Source of the DNA: Petaurus breviceps papuanus
Taxonomy: Eukaryota > Chordata > Mammalia > Diprotodontia > Petauridae
NCBI GenBank assembly: GCA_028583685.1
Contig: JAMXIF010000065.1
Coordinates: forward strand, 37,194,323 to 37,258,322
Direction: 5' to 3'
DNA length: 64,000 bases
Below the pieces are notes generated by a model, which saw nothing but the letters and a program-made list of their open reading frames with translations, was not told where the DNA came from and made no database searches. Below are positions 42,755 to 54,729 of the stretch, piece after piece. The number at the start of each line of letters is the position of its first letter. The first letter of the stretch is position 1. The position numbers were made by a program, and so were the translations under genes.

Positions 42755-45490
42755 GTCAGCCAGCACCACACCATCGATACATGGAACTGTTGGTTACAGC
42801 AAATGGAGAAGTTTTGAATACTGTAAGTTCACTTCCCTTGGCAGCATACTTTCCAGAGATGTACACATTGATAATGAAATTGACACACGCATTACCAGAG
42901 CAGCTCAGTGTTTGGGGGCTCTGAAGGAAAGTGCAGGAGAGAAGAGGTATTAGACTGACTGCCAAACTGAAGGTCTACAGAGCTGTTGTGCTGACCTCAT
43001 TGTTGTATGCCTATGAAACCTGGACAGTCTTAACAGCACCATGCCAAGAAACAGAATCGCTTCCACTTGAATTGCCTTAGGAAGATTCTGAAGATCACCT
43101 GGCAGGATAAGGTGCCAGACACTGAGGTCCTTTCTTGAACTAAACTGCCAAGTATTCAAACTCTACACAACTCTGATGGGCTGGCCATGTTTGAGTGCCA
43201 AACATACACTTGCCCCAAAGACTATTTTATGGAGAACTCATGTAAGGCAAGCATTCACATGATGGTCAGGAGAACTTTGGAATTGATTGCATGACATGGG
43301 AGACACTGGAATAAGACTGCCCACGTGGTGTGCCCTCATCAAGAAGGTGCTTTATGAGCAAAGCAGAATTGAAGTAGCTCAAAAGAAACGTGAAATTCCT
43401 AGAGAATCAAGTAGAAACTACTTGAAATAATAAACAACTTTAACAAAGTTGCAGGATATAAAATAAACTCACATAAATCATGAGCATTTCTGTATATTAC
43501 TACCAAAGCTCAACAGCAAGAGATAGAGAAATTCCATTTAAAGTTACTGTAGATGTTATAAAATATTTGGGAGTCTACTTGCCACAACAAACCTAGGAAC
43601 TGTATAAACACAATTATAGAACACTTTTCACACAAATAAAGTTACATCTAAATAATTGGAAAAACATTAGTTGCTCATTAGACTGAGCTAATACAATAAA
43701 ATGATAGTTCTGTCTAAATTAATTTACTTGTTCAGTATCTCATCAATCAACTACTAAAAAATTATTTTATAGAACTAGAAAAAACAATAACAAAATTCAT
43801 CTGGAAGAACAAAAGGTCCAGAACATAAAAGAAATGCTAGGGAAGGTGGTCTATTCATACCAGATCTTACATTGTTTAATAAAGCAGCAATCATCAAAAC
43901 TACTTGGTACTGGCTAAGAAATAGAGTGGTGGATCAGTGGAATAGGTTAGGTATACAAGACAGCAGTCAATGACTATAGTAATCTACTGTTTGATAAACC
44001 CAGAGACCCCAGCTTCTGGAATAAGAACTCACTATTTGACAAAATCTACTGGGAAAACTGGAAAGTAGTATGGCAGAAACTGGGCATAGACCAACATCTT
44101 ACACCATATACAAAAATAAAGTCCAAATGGGTACATGATTTAGATATAAAGGCTGATACCATAAGCAAATTAGGAGAGCAAGGAATAGTTTACCTGTCAG
44201 ATTTATGGAGAACAGGAGAATTTATGACCAGACAAAAGATAGAAAACATTATGAAATGCAAAATGAATAATTTTGATTACATTAAATTGAAAAGTTTTTT
44301 GCACAAACAAAGCCAATGCAACCAAGATAAGGAAGGAAGCAGAAAAGTGGGAATTTTTGCAACCAGTGTCTCTGATAAAGGCCTCATTTCTAAAATATAT
44401 AGAGAACTGAGTCAAATTTATAAGAATACAAGTCATTCCCCAATTGATAAATGTTCCAAGGATATAAACAGGCAGTTTTCAGAGGAAGAAATTAAAGCTA
44501 TATAGTCATATGGAAAAATGCTCTAAATCACTATTGATTAGAGAAATGCAAATCAAAACAACTCAGAGGTACCACATCACACCTAGCAGATTGGATAACA
44601 TGGCAAAACAGGAAAAGTAATAAATGCTAGAGAAGATGTGGGAAAATTAGAATATTCATGTGTGGTGGATTGTGAATTGATCTAACCATTTTGGAGAGCA
44701 ATTTGGAACTTTGCCCAAAGGACTATAAAACTGTGCATACACTTTGACCCAGCAATACCACTTCTAGGACTGTATCCCAAAGAGATCATAAAAATGGGGG
44801 AAGGACCCACACATACAAAAATATTTATAGCAGCTCTTTTTGTGGTGAGCAAGAACTGGAAATTGAAGGAATGTCCATCAATCGGGGAATGGCTGAACAA
44901 GTTGTGATATTTGAATGTAGTGGAATACTGTTGTGCTATAGGAAATGATGATCAGGCAGACTTCAGAAAAATCTGGAAAGACATATATGAACTGAGGCTG
45001 AGTGAAGTGAGCAGAACCAGGAGAACATTGTACATAGTAACAGCCCATGTTGTGCAATGACTAACTTTGATAGACTTAGCTCTTCTCAGCTATGCGAGGT
45101 TCTAAGACAACTCCAGTAGACTCATGATGGAAAATGCTGTCCACATTCAGAGAAAGAGCTTTGGAGTCTGAATACAGATGGAAGCATACTATTTGCTATC
45201 TTTTTTGTTTTGTTTTTCCTTTCTCATGGTTCCTCCCATTTATTCAATTCTTCTATATAGCATGGCTAATGTGAAATGTTTGATAAGAAACAAAAAAAAG
45301 AAACATGAGATGTGCAAATTTAGAGAATCCAACACCAAATGTTCACATGGCCTATTGATGCCTGACCTGTGGGAGAGCCTTCTGAGCTCTTTTTTGGCCT
45401 GATCAGCCATAGTTGGACACACTGTAACTTGACTCTAACATAGTGATATCATCTTGGCTCTCTTTGAGAACAAAGGACAGCAACCAATCA
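42755..45490 (+). mobile_element. RTE/BovB-type LINE 3' part, split by L1
   Basis: 5'-truncated. Translated blocks: SLGSILSRDVHIDNEIDTRITRA (about 42,836-42,900), RLTAKLKVYRAVVLTSLLYAYETWTV (about 42,950-43,028), then a diverged RILKITWQDKVPDTEVL-like block (43,080-43,130). After the L1 insert it resumes at 45,309 with a degraded zinc-finger end (LTCGRAF ... GLISHSWTH-like, about 45,360-45,420) and the tail gatatcatcttggctctc, tttgagaacaaagg (45,447-45,478). Several stops and shifts; inactive. Confidence 0.8.
43394..45295 (+). mobile_element. 5'-truncated L1 inside the RTE, 13-bp TSD
   Basis: ORF2 3' third and 3'UTR. Blocks: gagaatcaagtagaaactac start, a NKRSRT-like stretch near 43,810, NNFDYIKLKSFLHKQSQCNQDK (about 44,267-44,330), DKGLISKIYRELSQIYKNTSHSPIDKCSKDINRQFSEEE (about 44,376-44,490), then 3'UTR. 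Flanks aaaagaaacgtga (43,381-43,393) and aaaagaaacatga (45,296-45,308) differ at one base. Frame broken at several places. Confidence 0.9.
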
Positions 45491-45682
45491 TGTGTCCCAT
45501 TAAAAAAAACACAAAGCTTTCACTTGACTTTCCTGTCTCTTCAAATCCCCCCCTTCACTACCAAAATTCTAGATTAATAAATACTTGCTGCATTTACCTT
45601 CTTACCTACCACCCATTTCTTAACCTCTTCAACGTCTGACTGCACTCAACTGAAACTGCTCTCCCCAAGGTCACTAGATGGA

Positions 45683-46744
45683 TTTACAAGTGAATTCTAT
45701 TGAACATTCAAAGAACAATTATTTCCAGTATTACATAAATTGTTTGCAAAAACAAGAAAAGGTATCCTATCAACTTTCATGAGGTAAATATGGTTCTGGT
45801 ACCTAAAAACAGAGAGACTATACTCTCTTCAAGTCACTAAATGATGAATTTAAAAGTGAATTCTATCAAATATTAAAAAAACAATTATAACATTACATAA
45901 ATTATTTGCAAAAAAAAGGGGAAAGAAAGAATCCTTCTAAACTTCTCTGAGACAAATATAGTTCTGGCATCTAAGCCAGGGAGAGATAACATAAAGGAAG
46001 ATAGACAAATACCTCTAGTGAATGTCAATGCAAAAATATTCAACAAAATTTTACCAAAGAAGCTATAACAACTCATCATAAAGATTATACAATATCACTA
46101 GGTTGTAGTTATGCCAGAAATATGGGGATGGTCCATTATGAGGAAGCCTATGAACATAATAGACCATAAAAATCACATGATTATATCAAGAGATGCAGAA
46201 AAAGTTTTTGACAAAATACATCCTTTTGCATTAAAAAAGTAAAAAGGAATAGGAATAAATGTACCATTCCTTAAAATGCCAAGTAGTGCCTATCTAAAAG
46301 CAATAATTAGCATTATACGTAATGGAGAAATGCTAGAGACCTTTCCAGTATGATCAAGGTTAAAACAAAGATGTCCATTGTCACCAGTATTTTACTTAGT
46401 ACTAGAAATGCTAGCTATAGGAATAAGACAAGAAAAAATAAATGAGAAGAAGCATAGACAAAGATAAAAAAATATCGCTTTTTATAGATGTTATGATAGT
46501 TTAATTAGAGAAGTCTAGAGATTCAACCGAAAATTAATTGGAACAATAATTTCAACAAGACAGCAGAATACAAAATAAATCCACGTAAAGAACCAACTTT
46601 TCTATATATTACAACACAAAACTCTGCAGGAAGAGGTAGTATCTATAGAATGTATAAAATGTTTGGGAGTCCACTTACCAAGATACAGGAATTATATGAG
46701 TACAACTATAAAACACTACAGAAATAAAGCCACCTAAATAATTG
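45683..46744 (+). mobile_element. L1 ORF2 mid-part with a duplicated start
   Basis: EN-RT linker to RT: aagtgaattctat (twice, 45,689 and 45,855), NINAKIF-like at about 46,024-46,046, a diverged HHKDYTI-like, then catgattatatcaagagatgcagaaaa (SIDAEKAFD-like) and ggagaaatgctagagacc. A 162-164-bp segment, including a gtcacta junction, is repeated at 45,670 and 45,832. No intact frame. Confidence 0.75.
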
Positions 46745-47459
46745 GTTCTCATTCTTTTTTTCCAGTATGACCCTCTTCTACTGGGTCCTCCTTCCTCGTT
46801 TGGCTTTTCTGATAGTTATCTCCTGTTTCTCATGCTACCTGCATGACTATTACTTGTCAGTCTTCCTTTCTGGATCATTATGCAGCTCTGGGATAGCTAG
46901 TTTTGTTCTCCATCAGGTTTTTCCCTTGTCCCTGTTCTTTCTCTGTACTTTCTCTCAATGATCTCTGCTTTCACGGGCTCCACTATCTCTCTACAGAAGG
47001 TGCTGTCCCCACATTGTCAACTGCCTGGGCACCTTCTTCTCTGGATCATCATTCTGGATGTGTGCTTTGAAAACTCGGCATGTCCCACACAGAACCCTCC
47101 TCCATTTAGCTCTGCCCCTCACTGCACTTCCCTGGTTTTCAGCCATTAAGGCTCATAAACATGGACTCATGGCTGACACTCCCCTCTCTCTCACCTCAGT
47201 TGTCTGTCATGTTTGCTCTATTCTATCTCCATAGCATCTCCAGTATTTATCCTCTTCACTGCACACATATGGATACTGTACCTGTTCAGGTTTTCACGAT
47301 TACTCATATGGATTCTTATAAAAGCCTTGTCATTATTCTCTCAGCCTACAAACACCCCTTTTCCAGTCTGTCATTCACTTGGTTGCTAAGATAACCTTCC
47401 TACTGCAGGTCTATGTTACTTCTACAAAACATCTATGCATTGTAGGTCAAAATGTCATG

Positions 47460-48050
47460 ACTCTTTAACCTGAAGGGCCCTCAGAGGTCATTTAAGCCAG
47501 TCTTTTACAGATGAGGAAACTGAGGCCCATGGAGGTTATGTAAATTTTCCAAGGAAGCACAGGTAGTATCAGATGTGGAATCTTAACCAAAGCTTTACGA
47601 CTCCACAGCCAGTGTTCTTTCAAGCCTATACCAGAAACCTGTGATTCCCCTTGATGTGGGCATTTCCTCCAGGGACACCAGTAGCAAAACTGGCTATTGA
47701 ATGCAGCTGTTGCTTTTTGAATGCCCTCTGCAAATATGCCAGAGGGCGTAATCCACATGCCAAGGCCTCCTTTTGCTTCTGACCATGGGAGGGGGGATGG
47801 AGGGAACAGGCTTCTATTAAGCACCTACTGTTTGCCAGGCACTGACAATATCTCATTTGACCCTCACAATAGCCCTGGGAGGTAGGTGCTGTTATGACCC
47901 TTATTTTACAGAATAGAACACTGAGGCAAATTGAGGTTCAGTGACTTGTCCAGGGTCACTGGACAGCTAGTTAGTGTCTGAGGCTGGATTTGAACTGAGG
48001 TCTTCCTGGCTCCAGACCCAGCTGTATCCACTGTGCCACTTAGCTGCCCT
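47460..48050 (-). repeat. Two MIR-like SINEs inside the L2
   Basis: 47,460-47,640: gggccctcagaggtcatttaag, cagatgaggaaactgaggcc. 47,800-48,050: attaagcacctactgtttgcc, ctcacaatagccctgggagg, gacttgtccagggtcac, reversed head gccacttagctgccc. Both reversed. Confidence 0.85.
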
Positions 48051-48500
48051 ATCCTACTCAAAAACCTTCCGTGGCTCCTTGTTTCCTTCAGAATAAGCCA
48101 GACACTGATTAACCTGGCATTGTAAGGCCCTCCTCAGTCTGGCTTCTCTACCTCCCCCACCTTATTTAGAACTACTCCATTTCACTCACTTAATGCTAGC
48201 CAGCTCTTCCTCCAGTTCCCTCTTCATCTGCCTCTGTGTATTTCATTTACCCTTTGAAGAACCTTTGTCTTCCAGGCTTAATGCAGGTGTCTGCTTCTAG
48301 AGAATCCTCCCCCAGTGCCCCCATTTGGTGGTGTCCTCTGCCTTCTGTTGACTTATCTGTGCATGTTTTGTATGTCCCAGTCGAATGTAAACTCCTTAGC
48401 ATTCACTGACTCCTTGGCACCGACTGATTTTTCTATCCCAGAACCCAGCACAGAGCTTTTACACATACCAGATGCTTAGTAAATGTTTGTTGAATTACAG

Positions 48501-49144
48501 TGAATGAGTCTTTACCCTATTTCCCAAGATGTTTCTGCCTCAGGATTGTGACTCAGACTTGATACACAACCCTGTTTTCCTACAGTATTCTTTATATATA
48601 TTTCCTAGAGGATATTGTTGTAAATATTAAAACAGAATAATTTTATAACCAATCTTGTTCTCCATGTAACTATTTTTACACATAGATCTTGTCCAACTCA
48701 TGGTTCCTTTGGTTTTGAATTTGTATCTCTGAGCAACATAGTTTAAGTACTGTTTTAGAGTTTTCAGCTATTGGCATAACTTTGGTTGTGGTCAAATAGT
48801 CCGGTGTTTAAATTTCTTGCCCCTGTGAAATCCCTCTTTAAGAGAAAATATCTTACTACTGTAGGATGCTAACCTATGTCAAAAAAATCAAGGCTGGAAA
48901 TACTTGTGATGGTCTTCCATCACTATGTCACCCTTAAGCAGATATTTAAAGACAAGATTATTTGGGAAACGGAAGGAAAGAAGTTTTAATATTTGACCAG
49001 AATCATGACAAGGAATTTTGGCACTTGGGACAAAAGGCTAGAAAAGTGCATTTAGTTGGGGAGGAGGCAAAGGAAGATATAGACACTCCAGTGTGAATAA
49101 AAGTGAACTGGATTTTGTTAGTTTTCAGTACAATAAAATCAAAT
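48501..49144. other. Unclassified stretch
   Basis: No repeat family or exon recognised. Confidence 0.3.
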
Positions 49145-49430
49145 TCAACAAGCATGTTATTACTCTTTGTAAGGCAGTGTGACAGATATTGGGGATACGG
49201 AGAGAAAATAAAAAGTTCTGGCCTCAGGGAACTTACATTCTATTGAGGTAGCTACAACTTGACAATAGACCAATATATACATGATGATTTGAGAAGGAAG
49301 ACAGAACAGAGGGGCTCAGGAAAGGCTGGCTTCCTTGGAACTGCCAAAGGGGTGGTTAGGGAAGTTCAAGTCAAGGCTGGTTTGGCTGGGTGGATGGGAA
49401 TCCGTGACGTAGCACACTGTAACCTTGGGC
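49145..49430 (-). mobile_element. L2 LINE 3' fragment, reverse
   Basis: ttggggatacggagagaaaat, cctcagggaacttacattctattg, aaaggctggcttccttgg, in reversed L2 order. Confidence 0.6.
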
Positions 49431-49709
49431 CACACTAGAGAAAGGGACCTCATCAAGTGCCCTTGTTGGGGTGCATCCACCACTTTCTGCTTATTAGTTA
49501 GAAAATTACTGTTAAGTATTAGCTTAGTGATGCTATTGAACTTTCACAGTCTAAACAATTTACAACTCTTTTTTCATACCAGGGTCAGGTTTCTTCTATT
49601 AGCACAGAGAAAGTTTTCCCAAACTGTGGAATTCTCAGAGGCTAGGAACCATCTCAGACAGACAAGAAAACTGTGTTTCTGTAAGTTTGAAGTCCAGTGT
49701 GTGTGCTCA
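49431..49709. other. Unclassified stretch
   Basis: No feature recognised. Confidence 0.3.
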
Positions 49710-49870
49710 GAGAGGCAACACAACATATAGGGAAGTTACCCTTTGGCCTTGGTCTCTGACACTCACTAGCCGTGTGACTGTGCAAGTCACTTAAGACTCC
49801 TAAGTTTCCTTATCTATAAAATGGGAGCTGCTTTCATCACAAGGTTGTTGGAGAAAAGCACACCATAAAA
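49710..49870 (+). repeat. MIR-like SINE
   Basis: cactcactagccgtgtgactg, tgcaagtcacttaagactcc, ccttatctataaaatgggagc. Confidence 0.75.
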
Positions 49871-49999
49871 AACAAAATTGCCGTCCACATTAATGCTTTG
49901 AAGATCTGCGCTTTTGTTGGTTTGGGTAACCTCGCTGAAGCAGATGGAAACCTGTCAGTAACTGGGAAGATGGTTTTCAAGAGTGTCCAGAGATTCGTC

Positions 50000-50230
50000 G
50001 TTCTGGAACCACCCTGGTGATGAGCTCCCTATTTGGATAAACTGGTCCTTGGATAGCAGACGCAGTCTGTCACTGAGACTATACTCTGGTGGGACCTGCC
50101 ACAGCTTGTGCTTAGCTGGCATGGATTTTGAGCACCCCAGGTCACCTTCATGCCACAAGGTATTCGATGTAGGAGTTTGGTGGAGGAGAGTGCAGTATAA
50201 ATGTGAGTTATTCTATTAAAAGCACTGTCA
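50000..50230 (+). repeat. Unclassified repeat, copy B
   Basis: See copy A at 31,960-32,190: shared cctggtgatga, ctggtccttgga and agcttgtgct in order. Confidence 0.5.
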
Positions 50231-50244
50231 TGTTTTCATAGTAC

Positions 50245-50399
50245 ATATATGATGCACCTATCTATACACATACATACGCACACACATACACAAACATTAG
50301 TTATGCCTGGCAGCATGATGTAGTGGAATGAAAATTGAGAGCAGCATTGTTTCCTAAACCAGGGAGGTAATAATCCTCCTTTACTCTGCCCTGCTTACA
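50245..50399. other. CA-rich patch and SINE-head remnant
   Basis: Imperfect cacatacata repeats at 50,258-50,296, then a SINE-head-like cagcatgatgtagtgg. Confidence 0.45.
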
Positions 50400-50880
50400 C
50401 AATGTCTAGAGCTTTGTATTCAGTTCCAGGGACTCAGTTGAAGAAAGACACTTTTGACCTAGAGAATGTCCAAGGGAGGGCAATCAGGATGGCCAGGGCC
50501 CTGAGGTCATGCCATGAATATCAGAGAAGGAACTATCAATGTTTGTCTAGAGAAGAGAAGATTTGGTGGAGGCGCGATCCCTGTCTTCAAGTATTTGAAG
50601 GGCTGTCCTGTGAGAGAAGAATCAGGCTTGTTCTGGATGCTGCTGTAGGACAGAACTGGAACCAGCAAGGGAAAGCTGCAAAGGAACAAATTCTGGTTTG
50701 TTGAAAAGAACAAATGCTCTTAATAGCGTGACTCGGGTGCACATTCTGCTGCCTCAGTGGGTCTGCGAGCAAAACCCTGCTGACGTTTGTTGGGTGCTTT
50801 GTGGAAAGGCTTTTTGTTTTGGACTGGGTTGAATTATATTGTCTCTAAGATCCTCCCACCTCTGAGCTCCTAGGGTTCTC
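50400..50880 (+). mobile_element. L3/CR1-type LINE 3' fragment
   Basis: attcagttccagggactcagttg, gagaatgtccaagggagggcaatcaggatgg, ctgtcttcaagtatttgaaggg, agatcctcccacctctgagctc in CR1/L3 order. Confidence 0.75.
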
Positions 50881-51240
50881 ATCACTGGACTTGGATCCAG
50901 AGTACCCGCATGCCCATTTGGTCTCTGCCTCCTTCCATCTGCGTGACCTTAGGCAAAGGGTTCTTACTTCTCTGGTCATCGGTTTTCTTATTTGTAAAAC
51001 CATAGGGTTGATTTGATGAGGCGTTCATGATCTTTTTGTGTCAGATGCCCTTTTAGCAGGCTGGTGCAGCCTATGGACTCTTTCTCAAAATAATATTGAG
51101 TTTTTAAAAAATTCATAATTTAAGCAAATGCTAAAATTAAGTTAGAAGTTAGTAAAATAACAAATGTAATTTTTTTCCCACCCAGTTTCATGGATATCCT
51201 GAAACCTATCCATGGAGGCAGGATAAGAATCCCAAGATCA
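50880..51240 (+). repeat. MIR-like SINE followed by a possible MITE relative
   Basis: 50,880-51,030: cctccttccatctgcgtgacc, aggcaaagggttcttac, ggttttcttatttgtaaaacc. 51,030-51,235 resembles the 12.5 kb MITE (tggactctttctc, ataagaatccc end) at low similarity. Confidence 0.5.
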
Positions 51241-51334
51241 GATTATCTCTAAAAGCATCTTTTGATTCTAAATCTGTGATCCTAAGTGAGTTGTACTCCT
51301 TGTAAGGTAAAGGTAAAGGCTTCATGAAAAAAAT

Positions 51335-51500
51335 TCTGTTGTTAGAGACCAAGGCCCTGGGCCTGGATCCATGTATCAGCTACTTACCTGAGGACACTGA
51401 GCAAGTCACATAGACATCTCTGGGCTCAGAGTATATAAAATGAGGGAGTTGGCCTTAAAGGTGCCTCCCAGTTCCAAATCTATGAATCTAACAGTGTATT
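51335..51500 (+). repeat. MIR-like SINE
   Basis: ctgagcaagtcacatagac, tataaaatgagggagttggcc, cccagttccaaatctatg. Confidence 0.75.
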
Positions 51501-51689
51501 AATTAGGAAGATGAAGATGTGGTACATCCAGTGCTGTTCTGAAAAAGTTTGTATCCCTAAGGAAAACATTCCCAAAGTCCTCCCTTCCTCCTTATCTTTC
51601 CTTCATTGCAAAACAAACAAATGTCCTTTGGTGGTGCTTAGACCTCTGAAGAGAGAAAAAAGAATTATTTTGGACTTTATCCAGAGTCT

Positions 51690-52400
51690 GAATGAAAAGA
51701 GAAAGGAGTGTACACTTATTTCTCATTTGTGCATGGTACTTTCACAAAAGTTGACCATGTATTAGGGCATAAAAATCTGACCAACAAATACAGAAAATGC
51801 AGAAATATTAGACATATATTTTATAGGACACATTATAATAAAATTATATTAAATGGGCACTAAAGTGACTATTAAAAATTAGTGACTAAATAATTTAATC
51901 CTAAGGAATGGATTTGCCAAAGAACAAATCGTAGAAACAATAATTTCATTAAAGATAATGACAACAATAAGACAACCTACCAGAATTTAAAGGATGCAGC
52001 CAAAGTAGTTCAATGGTGAAATTATATCCCTAAATACTTTCATTAGTAAAAGAAAGGGAGATCAACAAATTGGTCATACAACTGAAAATACTAAGAAAAT
52101 CAACAAATTCAAAACCACCAATAAAATAGCAAAATAGAAATCGTGAAAATCAAAGAAAAGATTAACAAAATTGAAAGCAAAATAATCATTGAATTACTAA
52201 ATAAAACTAGGAGGGTTTTTAAAAATAAAAAATCATTAACTAACTTTTTAAAAAGAAGAAAATCAAATTACCAGTATTAAAATATCAAAGGTGAATTCAT
52301 CACCAGTGAAGAAGTAAAGAAATTATTAGGAATTATTTTACCCAGTTATATACCAATAAAGCTGATAATCTAAATGAAATGGATGAATATTTACAAAAAT
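51690..52400 (+). mobile_element. L1 ORF2 EN-RT linker fragment
   Basis: Translated start FTKVDHVLGHKNLTNKYRK (about 51,728-51,785), a standard L1 ORF2 motif, then aaaggatgcagccaaagtag and ttagtaaaagaaagggagatc. A/T-rich and degenerate, with many stops. Confidence 0.7.
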
Positions 52401-52900
52401 AAGGAAAAGATAGGTAGGATTTAGGAGTTAATCTGCATGGAGATAATAATTGAGCCCATTAGAGTTGATAAGATCACCAGAAGAGTTAAAGTCTTGGTGG
52501 GTGTCCATCCAGGCTTTGTTGGTGAAAGAGAACAGTTCAGTAAAGGAGACTAAGAAGGAACAGTCAGATAGATAGGAGGAAGAGAGAAAGAAAGAAAAGA
52601 GAGAGAGACAGAGAAGAGAGAAAGAGAGAGATACACACAAAGAGGAACAGAAGAAAGAGAGTTGTCACTGGAGTCAAAGTAGGAGAGACTATTTAGAAGA
52701 TGGGTCAGTGGTATGAAAAGCTGCTGGAAAGGTCAGGCAGTGTGAAGACTGAGAAAAGGCCATTGAATTTTATCACTTAAGAGATTGTGTGAAAGGGAAG
52801 AGTTGAGACTTTCTCTGTAGGAGTGGGGATGATCGGCAAATGTTGTCAGGCATGGTTGGCCTCTTAGTAGGTTTGGCTGAACTGACTTTGCCCCCTTTTC
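52400..52900 (-). mobile_element. L2 ORF2 RT fragment with GA microsatellite
   Basis: Reverse translation of about 52,700-52,790 has a LPDLSSSF block corresponding to L2 LTDLSAAFDT. (GA)n-rich DNA at 52,576-52,632 lies within it. Confidence 0.55.
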
Positions 52901-53692
52901 CCTTATTCTTCGTTACAAGACTAGTTCTCATCTTAAGCAATGGTCTGAGGGGTTTGTGCTAAAAATTCTTTAATGGCATTTTAAGCATTAAATAATTGGC
53001 CAATTGTGTTACAAATATATTTTTCCTCTTTGACAAGCATTGCAAGTTTGCTTTCATAGTAGTTTGAAACCTTCATTGCCATGTGCATGCATCAATTACA
53101 TCAAACTCTTATCACTTCTAAGTACAAGGTGTTTTTGTAGTTTCTCAACCATCATCAAGTTGTTTTTCTAAACTGCTACAAAGGTTTGGCATCCAAGTCA
53201 GACACATTCTCCACGAATGGTCAGATACATGCGCATACCCCTCCTTGTGTTTTGTACTTGGAGCCAGAGTGGTCCCTCATTCCCCTCATCCTCTCTAAGC
53301 CAATAATCGAGATGTTAGCAGTATAAACATTAGGCTGCTTGATGACTATCATCACTCATCATATATCTTGACACCACCTTGGACCATTACAGATGTCCTG
53401 CAGAAATAAACCTTATCTGGCTTCTCACTGAGTATTAAGATGGTTTTCCAATTTCAACTTGTTCTCTGTTTATTTATGTTACTATTCTCTCTGGTGAATT
53501 TTCAAATGAACTGGTTAGCAGTATTGGCAATCAGTTGTTCAATAGAATTTCTTTGATAGAGGATCCCATGTGTCATTGGCAGAAGAGAAGTAAGTTACAT
53601 TTGAAGAGTTTTTTTTTTCCTTATGAAGGTTAGTTTATATATACTTATTGTTAAAAAGAAAGCAATATATGAAATTGAACTTTAAGTATATT
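52901..53692. other. Unclassified stretch
   Basis: No repeat family or exon recognised. Confidence 0.3.
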
Positions 53693-53693
53693 T

Positions 53694-53966
53694 ATCATTT
53701 TATATGGGGGCAGCTATGTGGCACAGTGGATAGAATGCCAGACCCAGCCAGAGTCAGGAAAATCTGAGTTCAAATATGGCCTCAGACACTTACTAGCTGT
53801 GTAACCTTGGGCAAGGCACTTTGCCCTGTTTGCCTCAGTTTCCTCATATATAAAATGAGCTGGAGAAGGAAATGGCAAGCCACTCCAGTATCTTTGCCAA
53901 GAAAACCCCAAATGGGGTCACAGAGAGTCGGACACGACTAAAACAATTGAACAACAACAATCATTT
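53694..53966 (+). repeat. Full-length acaacaa-type CORE-SINE
   Basis: Body 53,706-53,959: gggggcagctatgtggcac (head, A-box-like tggcacagtggatag), gagttcaaat (B-box-like), cctcagtttcctcatatataa, ggagaaggaaatggcaagcc, gccaagaaaaccccaaatgg, gagtcggacacgac, then acaacaacaa. Flanks atcattt at 53,694-53,700 and 53,960-53,966. The best reference copy here; the tail is RTE-like rather than poly(A). Confidence 0.93.
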
Positions 53967-54729
53967 AATAGACTTGTCATTAGCTAGTAGAAAACCAAAA
54001 TTTATACTGGAACTAGCTATTTATTTTGGTTGGTTAGTTTGGTGGCAAAAAAATAAAAAAATACATTTCCATCTTTTGGCAAGAGAGCTTGTAATATTCT
54101 TTTGTCATTTTCCAACATATCTTTGTGTGAATGAGAATTTTCACTTTATTCTCATTTTAAATCAGCATACAGGTGTAAACTCAATCCAGAGCCACGTTTA
54201 AGACTGTATACGTCTGGAGTTGAGCCAAGTGCTGTAAACCTTTGTGCAAATAAAAAAAGTCCAACATCAAAATTAAGTTACTATATGATCATTATGCTTT
54301 TTTAAGAATCTTCTAAGTTACAATTTATATATTACATAATTTATATATAAAATTTACATTTATATGTAATTTATATATAATATATGATTTAATGAAATAT
54401 TTATATTCAACAAAATTTACAAATTAAAGAATTTTCATGAAGCCTTGCAGATAATAGTAAGCATATGAGGTCTTGCTGGATTACTTCTCTCATTTCCTAT
54501 ACATTGTTCCTCACAAAATGTTCATAATTATTTTATAATTATAATTATAATTTAATATTTAGCTTTCAAGATTATAGATAGAATATAACTTCATGTTTTC
54601 CTTTTACATAATGTAAATTTAATTTGCAGCTCTTTCAGGCAAAAGTTATCATTGCAATTATTATAACTACTTAATCAGTCTCAAGGAATATTATGCTCAG
54701 TATGTTAAATTACACTTTTTTCCTTGTCA
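53967..54729. other. A/T-rich unclassified stretch
   Basis: Dense near-palindromic tatata/atataa at 54,325-54,420 and 54,520-54,560. No gene. Confidence 0.4.

Larger units (their letters stand above)
42375..48500 (+). mobile_element. L2 LINE in four colinear pieces, split by other elements
   Basis: Pieces in L2 order: 42,375-42,755 (AKANSSTYALNFILSYLQEF at the start of the reverse-transcriptase region); 45,490-45,682 (ctgactgcactcaactgaaactgctctc); 46,745-47,460 (ctggatcatcattctgg-type RT region, then tgtctgtcatgtttgctc); 48,050-48,500 (aaccttccgtggctccttg, tctgtgcatgttttgtatg, then accagatgcttagtaaatg). The gaps hold an RTE with its own L1, an L1 fragment and MIR SINEs. No frame is intact. 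Confidence 0.75.

Noticed and set aside
53706-53780. Functional tRNA gene
   Set aside because: The A- and B-box-like blocks belong to a SINE head; no cloverleaf with a plausible anticodon arm was found.
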